From contig CABSCP010000007.1 of the NCBI GenBank assembly GCA_902476265.1, forward strand, positions 1 to 64,000: a stretch of 64,000 bases of DNA, written 5' to 3'. Below are positions 53,765 through 62,210 of this stretch, piece by piece. A program made the translations under genes and the position numbers. Every line of letters begins with the position of its first letter. Within the stretch, counting starts at the first letter, position 1. This DNA comes from an uncultured Lachnospiraceae bacterium. GTDB taxonomy: Bacteria; Bacillota; Clostridia; Lachnospirales; Lachnospiraceae. Under the pieces are notes generated by a model, which worked only from the letters and a program-made list of their open reading frames with translations, searched no databases and was not told where the DNA came from.

Positions 53765-54541
53765 ATGAGTGGTGTGCAGCTGCTGGATAAGACACGGAAA
53801 ATCGGAAAGCTTTTGCATAATAATAATTCCAGCAAAGTTGTTTTTAACGACATCTGTAAGGTGATGCAGGAAACGCTGCATTCCAATGTGCTGGTGATCA
53901 GCCGCAAGGGGAAAATCCTGGGCGTATCGGGAAGGGAAGGGGAAGTCATCGAAGAACTTCTGCGCTGTGAAGTGGGCAGTTTTATTGATTCGCTTCTCAA
54001 CGAACGGATGCTGGCGATCCTTTCCACAAAAGAAAACGTCAATCTCATGACGCTGGGATTTGATGTGACTGAAGCACAGGAATTTTCAGCCATCATTACG
54101 CCCATCGAGATTGCAGGGGAGCGGCTGGGAACCCTGTTTTTGTACCGCCACGGCAGCAGCTATAGCATCGATGATATTATATTATGTGAATACGGCACCA
54201 CGGTGGTGGGCCTGGAGATGCTTCGCGCCGTGAGCGAAGAGAGCGCGGAGGAGGACAGGAAGCTGGCGGTGGTTCATTCTGCACTGGGAACCTTGTCTTA
54301 TTCCGAACTGGAAGCGATCACCCTCATTTTTCAGGAATTAAAAGGCAGCGAAGGGATACTGGTAGCCAGCAAAATTGCGGATCAGGCGGGAATCACCCGG
54401 TCTGTGATCGTCAATGCGCTGCGCAAATTTGAAAGCGCGGGCATCATCGAATCCCGTTCCTCTGGAATGAAAGGCACTTATATCAAAATTAAGAATGAAT
54501 TCGCTTATGGAGAAATTAAAAAGCTGAAAATCACATCCTAG
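53765..54541 (+). CDS. codY: Global regulator CodY
   Basis: 258 aa. The N-terminal GAF domain (1-160) binds branched-chain amino acids and lies around LLDKTRKIGKLLHNNN and NVLVISRKGKILGVSG. The C-terminal winged HTH has ASKIADQAGITRSVIVNALR and the conserved GMKGTYIKI. CodY senses GTP and branched-chain amino acids and represses stationary-phase genes. ATG 53765 fits the family start; GGGAGG lies somewhat far (11 bases) upstream. It lies just upstream of rpsB, as in Bacillus. Confidence 0.95.
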   Translation: MSGVQLLDKTRKIGKLLHNNNSSKVVFNDICKVMQETLHSNVLVISRKGKILGVSGREGEVIEELLRCEVGSFIDSLLNERMLAILSTKENVNLMTLGFDVTEAQEFSAIITPIEIAGERLGTLFLYRHGSSYSIDDIILCEYGTTVVGLEMLRAVSEESAEEDRKLAVVHSALGTLSYSELEAITLIFQELKGSEGILVASKIADQAGITRSVIVNALRKFESAGIIESRSSGMKGTYIKIKNEFAYGEIKKLKITS

Positions 54542-54596
54542 TGACGTCCTTTTACAGATTGCAAAAAAAAGCCCGTAAGAATCACGAAAAATATTG

Positions 54597-54625
54597 AAAA
54601 GGCCCCTTGCGGAAGGGACCTTTTT
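54597..54625 (+). terminator. codY terminator
   Basis: AAAAGGCCCCTT and AAGGGACCTTTTT pair around GCGG, with five T residues. Its 3' half overlaps the rpsB promoter -35 box. Confidence 0.8.
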
Positions 54626-54635
54626 ATGTTATAAT
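54607..54635 (+). promoter_or_regulatory. rpsB-tsf promoter
   Basis: TTGCGG (54607-54612), 17 bases, TATAAT (54630-54635). The -35 lies inside the loop of the codY terminator hairpin, so the two signals share DNA. Confidence 0.7.
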
Positions 54636-54669
54636 CCAACCGTTGTGACTAAAAAACACGTATACCGAT

Positions 54670-54730
54670 CCGTCACCGGTGTCCCATAACGCGGGGAACG
54701 ATACCAGAGATTCCCGGGATGGCTGACGGG
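54670..54730 (+). promoter_or_regulatory. Structured rpsB leader, possible S2 autoregulatory site
   Basis: CCGTCA (54670-54675) pairs with TGACGG (54724-54729), enclosing internal helices such as CACCGGTG and GGGGAA with TTCCCG. It ends about 40 bases before the rpsB start. Ribosomal protein S2 mRNA leaders are autoregulated in many bacteria; this assignment is an inference from position and folding. Confidence 0.4.
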
Positions 54731-54771
54731 TATGAAGTATGCGGAGGATCAAACCAAACGGAGGTAAGACA

Positions 54772-55533
54772 ATGAGCGTTATTTCTATGAAACAGTTACT
54801 TGAAGCAGGTGTTCATTTCGGACACCAGACCAGAAGATGGAACCCTAAGATGGCTCCTTATATCTTCACAGAGAGAAACGGCATCCACATCATCGACCTG
54901 CAGAAATCCGTAGGCAAAGTGGACGAAGCTTACAAGGCAGTATTTGAAATCGCAGCACAGGGCGGCACCATCCTTTTTGTCGGCACCAAGAAGCAGGCAC
55001 AGGATGCGGTTAAGGCAGAAGCAGAACGCTGCGGTATGTACTATGTAAATGAGAGATGGCTGGGCGGCATGCTCACCAACTTCAAAACCATCAGAAGCAG
55101 AATCGAAAGACTGAAAGCCATCGAAACCATGGCGGAAGACGGCACTTTTGATGTTCTTCCCAAAAAGGAAGTGATCCAGATTAAGAAAGAATGGGAAAAG
55201 CTGGAGAAGAACCTGGGCGGCATTAAAGAAATGACAAGAATCCCGGATGCAATCTTCGTTGTTGACCCCAAGAAGGAAAGAATCTGCGTACAGGAAGCGC
55301 ATGCGCTGGGCATCACACTGATCGGCATCGGCGATACCAACTGCGATCCTGAAGAGCTGGATTATATCATCCCCGGCAACGACGATGCCATCAGAGCTGT
55401 CAAGCTGATCACTTCTAAGATGGCAGACGCTGTTATCGAAGCAAACCAGGGTGAAGAAGTTTATACAGAAGAAGCGGTTGCGGCGGCAGAAGGCGAAGCT
55501 TCCGATATCGAAGAAGTTGCAGCAGCTGAATAA
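54772..55533 (+). CDS. rpsB: 30S ribosomal protein S2
   Basis: 253 aa, begins [20 protein letters not shown], then [20 protein letters not shown] and a [19 protein letters not shown] motif, with a Glu/Ala-rich C-terminal tail. GGAGG precedes ATG 54772; the longer frame from 54739 is not supported. First gene of the rpsB-tsf unit. Confidence 0.97.
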   Translation: MSVISMKQLLEAGVHFGHQTRRWNPKMAPYIFTERNGIHIIDLQKSVGKVDEAYKAVFEIAAQGGTILFVGTKKQAQDAVKAEAERCGMYYVNERWLGGMLTNFKTIRSRIERLKAIETMAEDGTFDVLPKKEVIQIKKEWEKLEKNLGGIKEMTRIPDAIFVVDPKKERICVQEAHALGITLIGIGDTNCDPEELDYIIPGNDDAIRAVKLITSKMADAVIEANQGEEVYTEEAVAAAEGEASDIEEVAAAE

Positions 55534-55578
55534 ACGTAAAGAACCGATTGACACTGATTTTGCATGGAGGAAAATAAA

Positions 55579-56514
55579 ATGGCTATTACAGCAGCAATGG
55601 TAAAAGAGTTAAGAGAAATGACCGGCGCGGGCATGATGGATTGCAAAAAAGCGCTGACAGAAACAAACGGCGATATGGATGCAGCCGTTGAATTCCTGAG
55701 AAAGAACGGACAGGCCAAAGCGGAGAAGAAAGCGAGCAGAATCGCAGCAGAAGGTATCTGCCGCATCGCTTCTAAAGATGACACTACAGCAGCAGTTGTG
55801 GAAGTAAACTCCGAGACCGACTTTGTTGCAAAGAATGAAAAGTTCCAGAGCTTCGTGGAAGCAGTTGCAGTACAGGCTGTCAATTCCGACGCAGCCGATA
55901 TGGATGCTTTCATGGCAGAACCCTGGCATGAAGACACCGCTAAGACCGTTAAAGACGCGCTGGTAGAAAAAGTTGCTACCATCGGCGAGAACTTAAAGAT
56001 CAGAAGATTTGAGAAAGTTGTTGCAGAACATGGCTGTGTTGTTTCCTATACCCACGGCGGTGGACGGATCGGCGTTCTGGTAGAAGCGGATACCGATGTT
56101 GTGAACGATGCGGTAAAAGAAGCGCTGGTGAACGTTGCGATGCAGGTTGCAGCTCTGTATCCCAAGTATGTTTCCACAGCTGATGTTTCCGAAGAATACA
56201 AAGCGCATGAGAAAGAGATTTTAAAAGCGCAGATCGAAAATGATCCTAAGATGGCCGGCAAGCCTGAAAAGGTGATTGAAGGCGCAGTTATGGGCCGTCT
56301 GAACAAAGAGCTGAAAGAAGTATGTCTGCTGGAACAGGTATATGTAAAAGCGGAAGACGGAAAGCAGACCGTTGCACAGTATATCGCACAGGTTGCAAAA
56401 GACAACGGCGCGAACCTTTCCGTAAAGAAATTCGTTCGTTTTGAGACAGGCGAAGGCCTTGAGAAGAAGAACGAAGACTTCGCGGCAGAAGTTGCGGCAC
56501 AGATGGGAATGTAA
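55579..56514 (+). CDS. tsf: Elongation factor Ts
   Basis: 311 aa. The N-terminal UBA-like part has VKELREMTGAGMMDCKKALT and the TDFVAKNEKF motif, followed by the dimerisation domains. It recycles EF-Tu from GDP to GTP form. GGAGG lies before ATG 55579. A strong terminator follows, ending the unit, while pyrH (normally next) is about 6.9 kb away. Confidence 0.97.
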   Translation: MAITAAMVKELREMTGAGMMDCKKALTETNGDMDAAVEFLRKNGQAKAEKKASRIAAEGICRIASKDDTTAAVVEVNSETDFVAKNEKFQSFVEAVAVQAVNSDAADMDAFMAEPWHEDTAKTVKDALVEKVATIGENLKIRRFEKVVAEHGCVVSYTHGGGRIGVLVEADTDVVNDAVKEALVNVAMQVAALYPKYVSTADVSEEYKAHEKEILKAQIENDPKMAGKPEKVIEGAVMGRLNKELKEVCLLEQVYVKAEDGKQTVAQYIAQVAKDNGANLSVKKFVRFETGEGLEKKNEDFAAEVAAQMGM

Positions 56515-56529
56515 TCCAGACGTATTCAT

Positions 56530-56565
56530 AAGGTGGAGGAGAGAAATCTTCTCCACCTTTTTTTT
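56530..56565 (+). terminator. Terminator after tsf
   Basis: GGTGGAGGAGA pairs with TCTTCTCCACC around GAAA, followed by eight T residues. Confidence 0.9.
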
Positions 56566-56571
56566 GAACAC

Positions 56572-56613
56572 AAAAAAGAGAAGCGGAAACCGGGATTATC
56601 CCAGTTTCCGCTT
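56572..56613 (-). terminator. Terminator of the pilus operon, overlapping the pilT stop
   Basis: On the minus strand AAGCGGAAAC pairs with GTTTCCGCTT around a loop that itself contains GGGAT and ATCCC, then CTCTTTTTTG. The pilT stop (56596-56598) lies inside the hairpin. Confidence 0.8.
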
Positions 56614-57651
56614 CATCACTTCCTGATTGGAAGCAAAGCTTAAGGCCGTGTCTCTGGTGATTCGGCCTTCCTGATAGAGTTTGAAAATGCTCTGATCCAT
56701 GGAAATCATGCCGGGAGAAGAAGCGCCGGCCAAAAGACCGTCGATCTGCGGTATTTTGCTGTCCCGGATCATGTTTCGGATGGCGGGATTTAAGGTCATG
56801 ATTTCAAAAGCGGGAACACGGCCGCCGTTTACATCGGGAAGAAGCTGCTGGGATACCACAGCCTGCAGGGTCATGGAAAGCTGCAGAGCGATCTGATGCT
56901 GCTGGTTGGCAGGAAACACATCAATGATCCGGTCGATGGTTTTGGCTGCCCCCAGAGTGTGCAGACTGGAAAATATCAGGTGTCCGGTCTCCGCGGCGGT
57001 CATGGCCACATTGATGGTTTCGTAATCGCGCATTTCGCCCAGCAGAATCACATCGGGGCTCTGGCGCAAAGAAGCCCGCAGGGCGGTGATATAGCTGTCG
57101 GTATCGGCGGAAATTTCCCTCTGGCTCACGATGCTGTTTTTATGAGAGTGCAGAAATTCCAGAGGATCTTCCAGCGTGATGATATGATACTCCTTATTTT
57201 TGTTGATATAGTCAATAATACAGGCCAGCGTGGTGGATTTTCCACTGCCGGCAGGGCCGGTGACCAGCACCATCCCTTTGGAAAGATCCCCCAATTTAAG
57301 GATGTTCTCAGGAATGCCCAGCTGTGTGGGATCGGGCAGCCGGAAATTGATCACCCGGATGACCGCGGCCATGGAACCACGCTGTTTATAAGTGCTGACC
57401 CTGAAACGGGCCAGTCCGGGCAGCGCGAAGGAAAAATCATCGTCCCCGTGCTCCTGGAAACGGGAAATATCGCGCTTTCCGGCGAGGTCATAAATTTCCT
57501 GGATGAGGGCGCCGGTGTCCTTTGGCATCAGCCTGTCATACATGCGGATGACAACGCCGTTCTTTTTATAGGAAAAGGCGCGGCCTGCCACAATAAAAAT
57601 ATCCGAAGCCTGATCATTTACCGCATCGGTTAATAAAGGAATCAATTCCAT
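56596..57651 (-). CDS. pilT: Type IV pilus retraction ATPase PilT
   Basis: 351 aa. PAS-like N-terminal domain, Walker A VTGPAGSGKSTTLA (near 130), Asp box, Walker B DVILLGEMRD, His box ETGHLIFSSLHT and the PilT-type AIRNMIRDSKIPQID. It would power pilus retraction or twitching. GGAG precedes the start. Last gene of a seven-gene minus-strand operon. No extension ATPase PilB is in this operon. Confidence 0.94.
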   Translation of the reverse strand: MELIPLLTDAVNDQASDIFIVAGRAFSYKKNGVVIRMYDRLMPKDTGALIQEIYDLAGKRDISRFQEHGDDDFSFALPGLARFRVSTYKQRGSMAAVIRVINFRLPDPTQLGIPENILKLGDLSKGMVLVTGPAGSGKSTTLACIIDYINKNKEYHIITLEDPLEFLHSHKNSIVSQREISADTDSYITALRASLRQSPDVILLGEMRDYETINVAMTAAETGHLIFSSLHTLGAAKTIDRIIDVFPANQQHQIALQLSMTLQAVVSQQLLPDVNGGRVPAFEIMTLNPAIRNMIRDSKIPQIDGLLAGASSPGMISMDQSIFKLYQEGRITRDTALSFASNQEVMKRKLG

Positions 57652-57700
57652 CGTGTTTCTCCTTTGAATTTAACGAATATTTCACCATACACCGGTGCTG

Positions 57701-58174
57701 TCAGGGACCCTGAAGAACCGGGAGCGTATCATCCGGTTCCCAGTCGGCCGTTGTGACTACCTGCCACCGGATGATTTGATAATAAGGTTCCTTTTCTTTG
57801 GAAGGCAGCTGCAGAGAGAGTTCGGCGCAAAGCGACTGGGCGTCACCGAAGGGTTCCTGCAGTGTGAGAAGGGAACCGGAAAGGCCGGGAAAGCGCTGGG
57901 CACAGGCGTCCAAAAAAGCAGTTTCGTCGTCTGGTGTCAGCTGACTGTAGATTTCGGACAGCTGCCGGTCAAGCTCTGTCAGCTGCCCCCGGAGTTTGGC
58001 ATCCGTCTCATAATAAAGCCGGGTCCGCTGCGCTGTTTTCTCTGCCAGGGAATAGTCCCGTATGGCGCTGACATAGGAAAGAACAGCGAAAGTGATCAGG
58101 CATAACATTACAAAAATGACCAGCAGAGAAGGAAGACCGGTATGGACAAAGGAAAGTTTTTTTTCTCTTTTCAT
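57701..58174 (-). CDS. Hypothetical membrane-anchored protein of the pilus operon
   Basis: 157 aa. A membrane segment at about 17-40 (LPSLLVIFVMLCLITFAVLS) is followed by a helical, Leu/Gln/Glu-rich coiled coil (about 45-90) and a compact end. The SYVSAIRDYSLAEKT region after the membrane segment recurs, in my memory, in uncharacterised pilus-operon proteins of Lachnospiraceae. Possibly a PilN/PilO-like assembly factor; unproven. GAGGTAG lies before the ATG. Confidence 0.7.
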   Translation of the reverse strand: MKREKKLSFVHTGLPSLLVIFVMLCLITFAVLSYVSAIRDYSLAEKTAQRTRLYYETDAKLRGQLTELDRQLSEIYSQLTPDDETAFLDACAQRFPGLSGSLLTLQEPFGDAQSLCAELSLQLPSKEKEPYYQIIRWQVVTTADWEPDDTLPVLQGP

Positions 58175-58185
58175 TATACACTACC

Positions 58186-58665
58186 TCAATAGCCGATGTG
58201 AAGTTCATAAAAAGGATCCTGCTGTCTGCTTACAGTTTCTTTGGAAAGGTCCTCGCACTCTATTGCGGAATAGACAGAGAGAAGCGCCTGCCTGGGCGAA
58301 AAAGAGGGGGATGCGAAAGCAGCGCTGTCCGGAGTGAGAAGCAGGATCCAGTGGGCATCTTCCGTGGCGCAGGGCTGCCAGGCGGCATTATAACAGCCTT
58401 CCCATAACAGCCCGTTATCGACACAGGCCTCCCGCAAATCGGAACCCGGGAAAAAAGAAAAGAGGACTTCCGGGCTTTCGGTATTCTGGAGGATGGCGGC
58501 AATGCTGTCACACAGGAGGGAAGCGTGGGTGAGATCCCGGGCTTTTTGTTCCGTGCGCTGTGCCTGCACAAAAAGCCGGACGCAGATCGTGCTGCAGACA
58601 GAAAAAAGCAGGATAGAAAGAATTACTTCCATCAAAAATAATGAAGTTTTGGATCTGTTTTTCAT
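58186..58665 (-). CDS. Pilin-like protein with degenerate prepilin signal
   Basis: About 159 aa from ATG 58665 (GGAGG upstream; a longer frame begins at 58686). It begins MKNRSKTSLFLMEVILSILL: a short basic leader, then a hydrophobic helix with Glu near the +5 position. This is the layout of a type IV pseudopilin, though the cleavage residue is Ser instead of Gly. The rest has several Cys and a Trp-rich middle. Likely a minor pilin or pseudopilin. Confidence 0.65.
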   Translation of the reverse strand: MKNRSKTSLFLMEVILSILLFSVCSTICVRLFVQAQRTEQKARDLTHASLLCDSIAAILQNTESPEVLFSFFPGSDLREACVDNGLLWEGCYNAAWQPCATEDAHWILLLTPDSAAFASPSFSPRQALLSVYSAIECEDLSKETVSRQQDPFYELHIGY

Positions 58666-58676
58666 GCCGCCTCCTG

Positions 58677-59168
58677 TTATTGCCAACTGTTGACAGTGAC
58701 ATAAAGCTCACTGCTTTCCCCGCCTTTATCCACCGCCGTAAAGTGGAAAAGGGTATCGGAAAGCTGTTCCATCTTAAAATCAGACACGGAGAGGATGGTC
58801 TGGCCGGAGGAAAGGGGAAGGGACTCCCCGGCCAGCTGGTAGAGTTCCTTCAAAGAACCGTCCTGAAAATAAATACAGGTCAGGAAGGAATGGCCTTCCA
58901 CACAGCTGTTTATGGCGAGAACATCCTGGCCTTCCCGACGGGTGACGGTAATTCCCTCACAGGTATCGTTCTGACGTATTTTTTCCCGCACATAAGCCAG
59001 GGAAGTGCCTGTCTCATAAGAACTTTCAGAATGCTTTATTATGTTTTCATAAATGTCTGCGCCGAAAAGGGTGGCCAGCAGGGCGGTCACAGCCAGAACC
59101 CCCAGCAGGGAAAGGGAGAAAAGAAAATCCACGGTATGGCGCTTTCCGTTCAATCGGGCGTTGGTCAT
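58677..59168 (-). CDS. DUF4860 family membrane protein of the pilus operon
   Basis: 163 aa. Begins with a basic leader, then HTVDFLFSLSLLGVLAVTAL (membrane segment), and a beta-rich outside domain with CEGITVTRREGQDVLAINSC. The HTVDFLF start and layout match DUF4860, found in Lachnospiraceae pilus clusters. Probably a minor pilin-like subunit. It overlaps the upstream gene by four bases (ATGA). Confidence 0.8.
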   Translation of the reverse strand: MTNARLNGKRHTVDFLFSLSLLGVLAVTALLATLFGADIYENIIKHSESSYETGTSLAYVREKIRQNDTCEGITVTRREGQDVLAINSCVEGHSFLTCIYFQDGSLKELYQLAGESLPLSSGQTILSVSDFKMEQLSDTLFHFTAVDKGGESSELYVTVNSWQ

Positions 59169-59482
59169 CGGTCCGGATTCCTTTCTAGCACAGTGACATC
59201 CGGCATCAGGTTGGAAGCCACCGGCTGATAATGGATGATGAACAGGCTTTCATCATAGGAAATGGGATAATGGATCATCAAATAATCCAGGCTTTCCGGA
59301 TAAAATCCGTTGACGGTATAACAGTGCACGATGTTACGCCGAAGAGCTTCCTCCAGACTGCGTTTCTGCTCCGCTGCAGTTTTGGCGGAAATGAATGTCA
59401 TGCCGCGGAAAAAAAAGAAGATCAGAAACAGGAAAACCAGGACTGAGCCAAATATTTTTTTGTTATCACGAAGGAATTTCAC
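59165..59482 (-). CDS. Hypothetical membrane protein of the pilus operon
   Basis: 105 aa from a GTG (GGGGGA upstream). One membrane segment (about 10-32) is followed by AAEQKRSLEEALRRNIVHCY, then a short YPESLDYLMIHYPI region. The first part looks like a pilin-type helix and the VNGFYPESLDYL piece resembles the segment after the helix in pseudopilins. Family unknown. Small size, coupled to the DUF4860 gene. Confidence 0.65.
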   Translation of the reverse strand: MKFLRDNKKIFGSVLVFLFLIFFFFRGMTFISAKTAAEQKRSLEEALRRNIVHCYTVNGFYPESLDYLMIHYPISYDESLFIIHYQPVASNLMPDVTVLERNPDR

Positions 59483-59495
59483 GAAAATCCCCCTT

Positions 59496-60545
59496 TCAGA
59501 ATGCGATGCCGGACATGACGCCCAGAAGGGGCAGCATGACGGATAAGAGGATCAGTCCCACAATACAGGAGAGGACGGCCACCAGGGTGGGCTCCAGAAC
59601 GGAGACCATGCGGGAGAGCTGTTCCTCACTTTCGGAGGCATACTGTTCGGAGATTTTTTGAAGCACCTGTTCCGTAGCCCCTGCCCGGGAACCTACGGAA
59701 ACCATCCGGGTATAGAGACCCGAAAAAAGCGCTGAAGTATTTATGGCTTCGGAAAGGGAAGCGCCGGAACGGTATGCCTCCAGACACTGAGCGGTGCGAT
59801 GAGACACTACGGGATCCGATGAGAGACGCTGTGCCATTTCAATGCTGTCCTCCATCGTCAGACCGCTGGAAAGAGCGATGGACAGACCGGAGGCGAAGCG
59901 CCCGGTGGACAGATGCTGGGAAAGACGGCGCACCGGAGGGAGCAGATACAAAAGCTTTTGCCGAAGGGCAAGCCCTCTGGAAGATCTGGAAAGCCAGAAT
60001 ACAAAAACGGCCAGCAATACCAGCAACAGTACGAAAACCACGGAATACCGACTGATTATGGCGCCGGCATCCATCAGTCCTCTGGAGAAACCGGTGAGTC
60101 CGCTGCCCAGCTGCATGAAAACCTGATTGAATACGGGCAGGACCTTTGTGATCAGCACCAGGATAACGGCCAGCATCATGCCGATCATGACCAGAGGATA
60201 GGTGACTGCGCTGCGGATGGCGGAAGCGGTTTCTTCTTCCCGTTCGTAATGAGCGGCCAGCGCTTCCATGATTTCATCCGTCCTGCCGGACAGAACGCCG
60301 ATTTCGGTGAGATCACAGGCATAGGCGGGAAAACGGCCGGACGCCTGCATCGCCTTCCCCAGGGAAAGTCCCTGCTCCAGGGAGGCGGAAAGCGCGGCAA
60401 AAAAAGCCTTCGTTTCTCTGTCCGCGTCATCGCCGAGAATGGAAATGCCTTCTGCAGCGGAAAGACCGGATTTTAATATGAGAGCCATCTGGGTACAGAA
60501 AGCGGCGATTTCGGGGTTTGAAAAAGTGTTTTTGGCGGAGGTCAT
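59496..60545 (-). CDS. pilC: Type II secretion/pilus inner-membrane protein PilC (GspF family)
   Basis: 349 aa with two T2SSF domains, FCTQMALILKSGLSAAEGIS near the start and HLSTGRFASGLSIALSSGLT in the second half, and three membrane segments (about 117-140, 165-185, 325-345). It anchors the pilus motor ATPases. AAGGAAGGGA precedes the start. Here it is the assembly core, with PilT as the only ATPase seen. Confidence 0.92.
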   Translation of the reverse strand: MTSAKNTFSNPEIAAFCTQMALILKSGLSAAEGISILGDDADRETKAFFAALSASLEQGLSLGKAMQASGRFPAYACDLTEIGVLSGRTDEIMEALAAHYEREEETASAIRSAVTYPLVMIGMMLAVILVLITKVLPVFNQVFMQLGSGLTGFSRGLMDAGAIISRYSVVFVLLLVLLAVFVFWLSRSSRGLALRQKLLYLLPPVRRLSQHLSTGRFASGLSIALSSGLTMEDSIEMAQRLSSDPVVSHRTAQCLEAYRSGASLSEAINTSALFSGLYTRMVSVGSRAGATEQVLQKISEQYASESEEQLSRMVSVLEPTLVAVLSCIVGLILLSVMLPLLGVMSGIAF

Positions 60546-60562
60546 TTTAAATCCCTTCCTTT

Positions 60563-61522
60563 TTAATAAGAATATTTTACAAAATAGCTTTTATCATTGT
60601 TGATATAATTTTCAATGCTCTCTCCCTGGCTTTCCGTGGAAGCCAGAGTGGGATCCATCATATTCCAGGTGGTCCCGTCAAATTCGATGATGTTATAGAT
60701 CCAGCCCGTATCTTTCACCCACACGGAAATCCAGGCATGATAGACGGTACCCACATAACCGATATCCAGTTTGGTGGGGATGCCCTGAGAACGCAGCATG
60801 GCGGTCATCAGGGAAGCGTAGTCAAAACAAATTCCCTTTTTGGAAGCCAGGGTTTCGTCCACATCCGGAAGATAGTCACTGCGGACAGACTGCGCCTTTT
60901 GCGTATCGTAGGAGATGTTTGTCACCACATAATAAAATACGGAATAGATGACATCCAGATCGGTATCGGAATCGGCTGCCAGCTCTTCTGCCAGCTGTAC
61001 GGCCTGTGTATTTTGATCGTAAGCCACATATTCATTGGGATATAAAAAGGGAAGCAATCCGTCGGAAAGCGTCAGCTCCAGGGGATGGGAAAACACTTCA
61101 AAATATTGGTTCCCCTGTATGTTTTCAAAAATGCTGAGGGTATAGTCTCCGTCCCCGTCGGTCAGGGGGAAAACGTGCCAGTTTTTGTCGGAGGGCAGGT
61201 TATAAGTATAGGTAATATGGGCAGGGCCTGTGATTTGAAGTTTGATTCTGGCGCTGGCATTGTGCGCGCCGTCCACCGCCATCCCGGGTTCTTCCAGCCA
61301 CTTGAGCATCACGTAGCCCTGATCCATATGTGAAATATCCACACTGACATGTTCGTTTCCCAGGGTGCCTGTCCCATCCGCTGTGGGCGTCAGAAGAAGC
61401 GGAGTGCTGCCTCTTTCGCCGCTGCCTGGGGTGGGCGGTTTGAGGGATTCCTTTTGGGAACAGCCTGTAAGCAGCAGGAAAACGAGTATCATCAGAAGGA
61501 AACCTGGGATCTGTTTTTTCAT
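60563..61522 (-). CDS. Transglutaminase-like lipoprotein
   Basis: 319 aa. Lipoprotein signal MKKQIPGFLLMILVFLLLTG then Cys (TGCSQ). The C-terminal transglutaminase core has GICFDYASLMTAMLRSQGIP (Cys near 231), VGTVYHAWISVWV (His near 262) and TWNMMDP (Asp near 288), a Cys-His-Asp triad. Possibly a surface peptidase or cross-linking enzyme that modifies pilin or wall. First gene of the minus-strand operon, 17 bases before pilC, so it probably belongs to the pilus system. Confidence 0.87.
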   Translation of the reverse strand: MKKQIPGFLLMILVFLLLTGCSQKESLKPPTPGSGERGSTPLLLTPTADGTGTLGNEHVSVDISHMDQGYVMLKWLEEPGMAVDGAHNASARIKLQITGPAHITYTYNLPSDKNWHVFPLTDGDGDYTLSIFENIQGNQYFEVFSHPLELTLSDGLLPFLYPNEYVAYDQNTQAVQLAEELAADSDTDLDVIYSVFYYVVTNISYDTQKAQSVRSDYLPDVDETLASKKGICFDYASLMTAMLRSQGIPTKLDIGYVGTVYHAWISVWVKDTGWIYNIIEFDGTTWNMMDPTLASTESQGESIENYINNDKSYFVKYSY

Positions 61523-61702
61523 GGGAATCCTTCCTTCCTCTTAAATGGTATTTGACACTCCCTGCAGACATATTACCGTCTCCTTGGAGTATCAACTCTT
61601 CCTATTTTAACATAACGCGGATCAAAAGGGGGAGAATAACGAAATAATTTATAAAAAAATAACCTTATCTTTAATTGGATTAACGAAAAAAGGCAGTTTT
61701 AC

Positions 61703-61731
61703 TTGCATTATTATAAAAAAACATTTATAAT
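61703..61731 (+). promoter_or_regulatory. Promoter of the Hpt-HD-GYP unit
   Basis: TTGCAT, 17 bases, TATAAT, about 50 bases before the Hpt start. Confidence 0.7.
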
Positions 61732-61781
61732 CTTATTAAATTCAAATCGTTTTGTTTCAGAATAGTGAAAGGACAGCAAGA

Positions 61782-62159
61782 ATGGGTTTATCGAATAAAA
61801 AAGAGATACTGACGGATGCAGGGGTTGATGTGGATGGTGTGCTTCAGCGGTTTATGAACAATGAAGCCCTGGCGGAACGTTTCCTGAAGAAATTTCCTGA
61901 CGACGCAACTTTTGGAAAGCTGGAGGAAGCGATAGATGCCGGCGACTATGAAGAGGCTTTCAAAGAGGTGCATACGCTGAAAGGAGTGGCCGGCAATCTG
62001 GGACTGACCCGGCTTTTTGCATGTGCCAGCGATATGACGGAGAAGCTGCGGAGAAACGAAACGGATACGGCCAGAGATGATTTTAAAGAGATGAAAGCGG
62101 TTTACAATGCGTTGATTTCTGCAATCGGGGATAGCCTGGGAAATGGCATGGAAAGATGA
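61782..62159 (+). CDS. Stand-alone Hpt domain phosphotransfer protein
   Basis: 125 aa from ATG 61782 (AAAGGAC upstream; a TTG at 61752 is less likely). The Hpt site EVHTLKGVAGNLGL carries the phospho-His near residue 63 in a four-helix bundle. It would relay phosphate to the REC domain of the next gene or to CheY-like partners. No hybrid kinase is adjacent, so the source of phosphate is unknown. Confidence 0.88.
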   Translation: MGLSNKKEILTDAGVDVDGVLQRFMNNEALAERFLKKFPDDATFGKLEEAIDAGDYEEAFKEVHTLKGVAGNLGLTRLFACASDMTEKLRRNETDTARDDFKEMKAVYNALISAIGDSLGNGMER

Positions 62160-62210
62160 ACGGACGGAAACGGCCTTGCCTGAAAATCCATCGGAAGGAG
62201 TAAGATATTC

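Noticed and set aside
54715..54730. Shared GGCTGACGGG between the rpsB leader and the end of the 275-bp palindrome
   Set aside because: Ten bases only, in different contexts; could be chance in GC-rich hairpins.
61523..61781. c-di-GMP riboswitch in the pilus/Hpt intergenic region
   Set aside because: AT-rich with only promoter-like boxes; no conserved riboswitch motifs seen.
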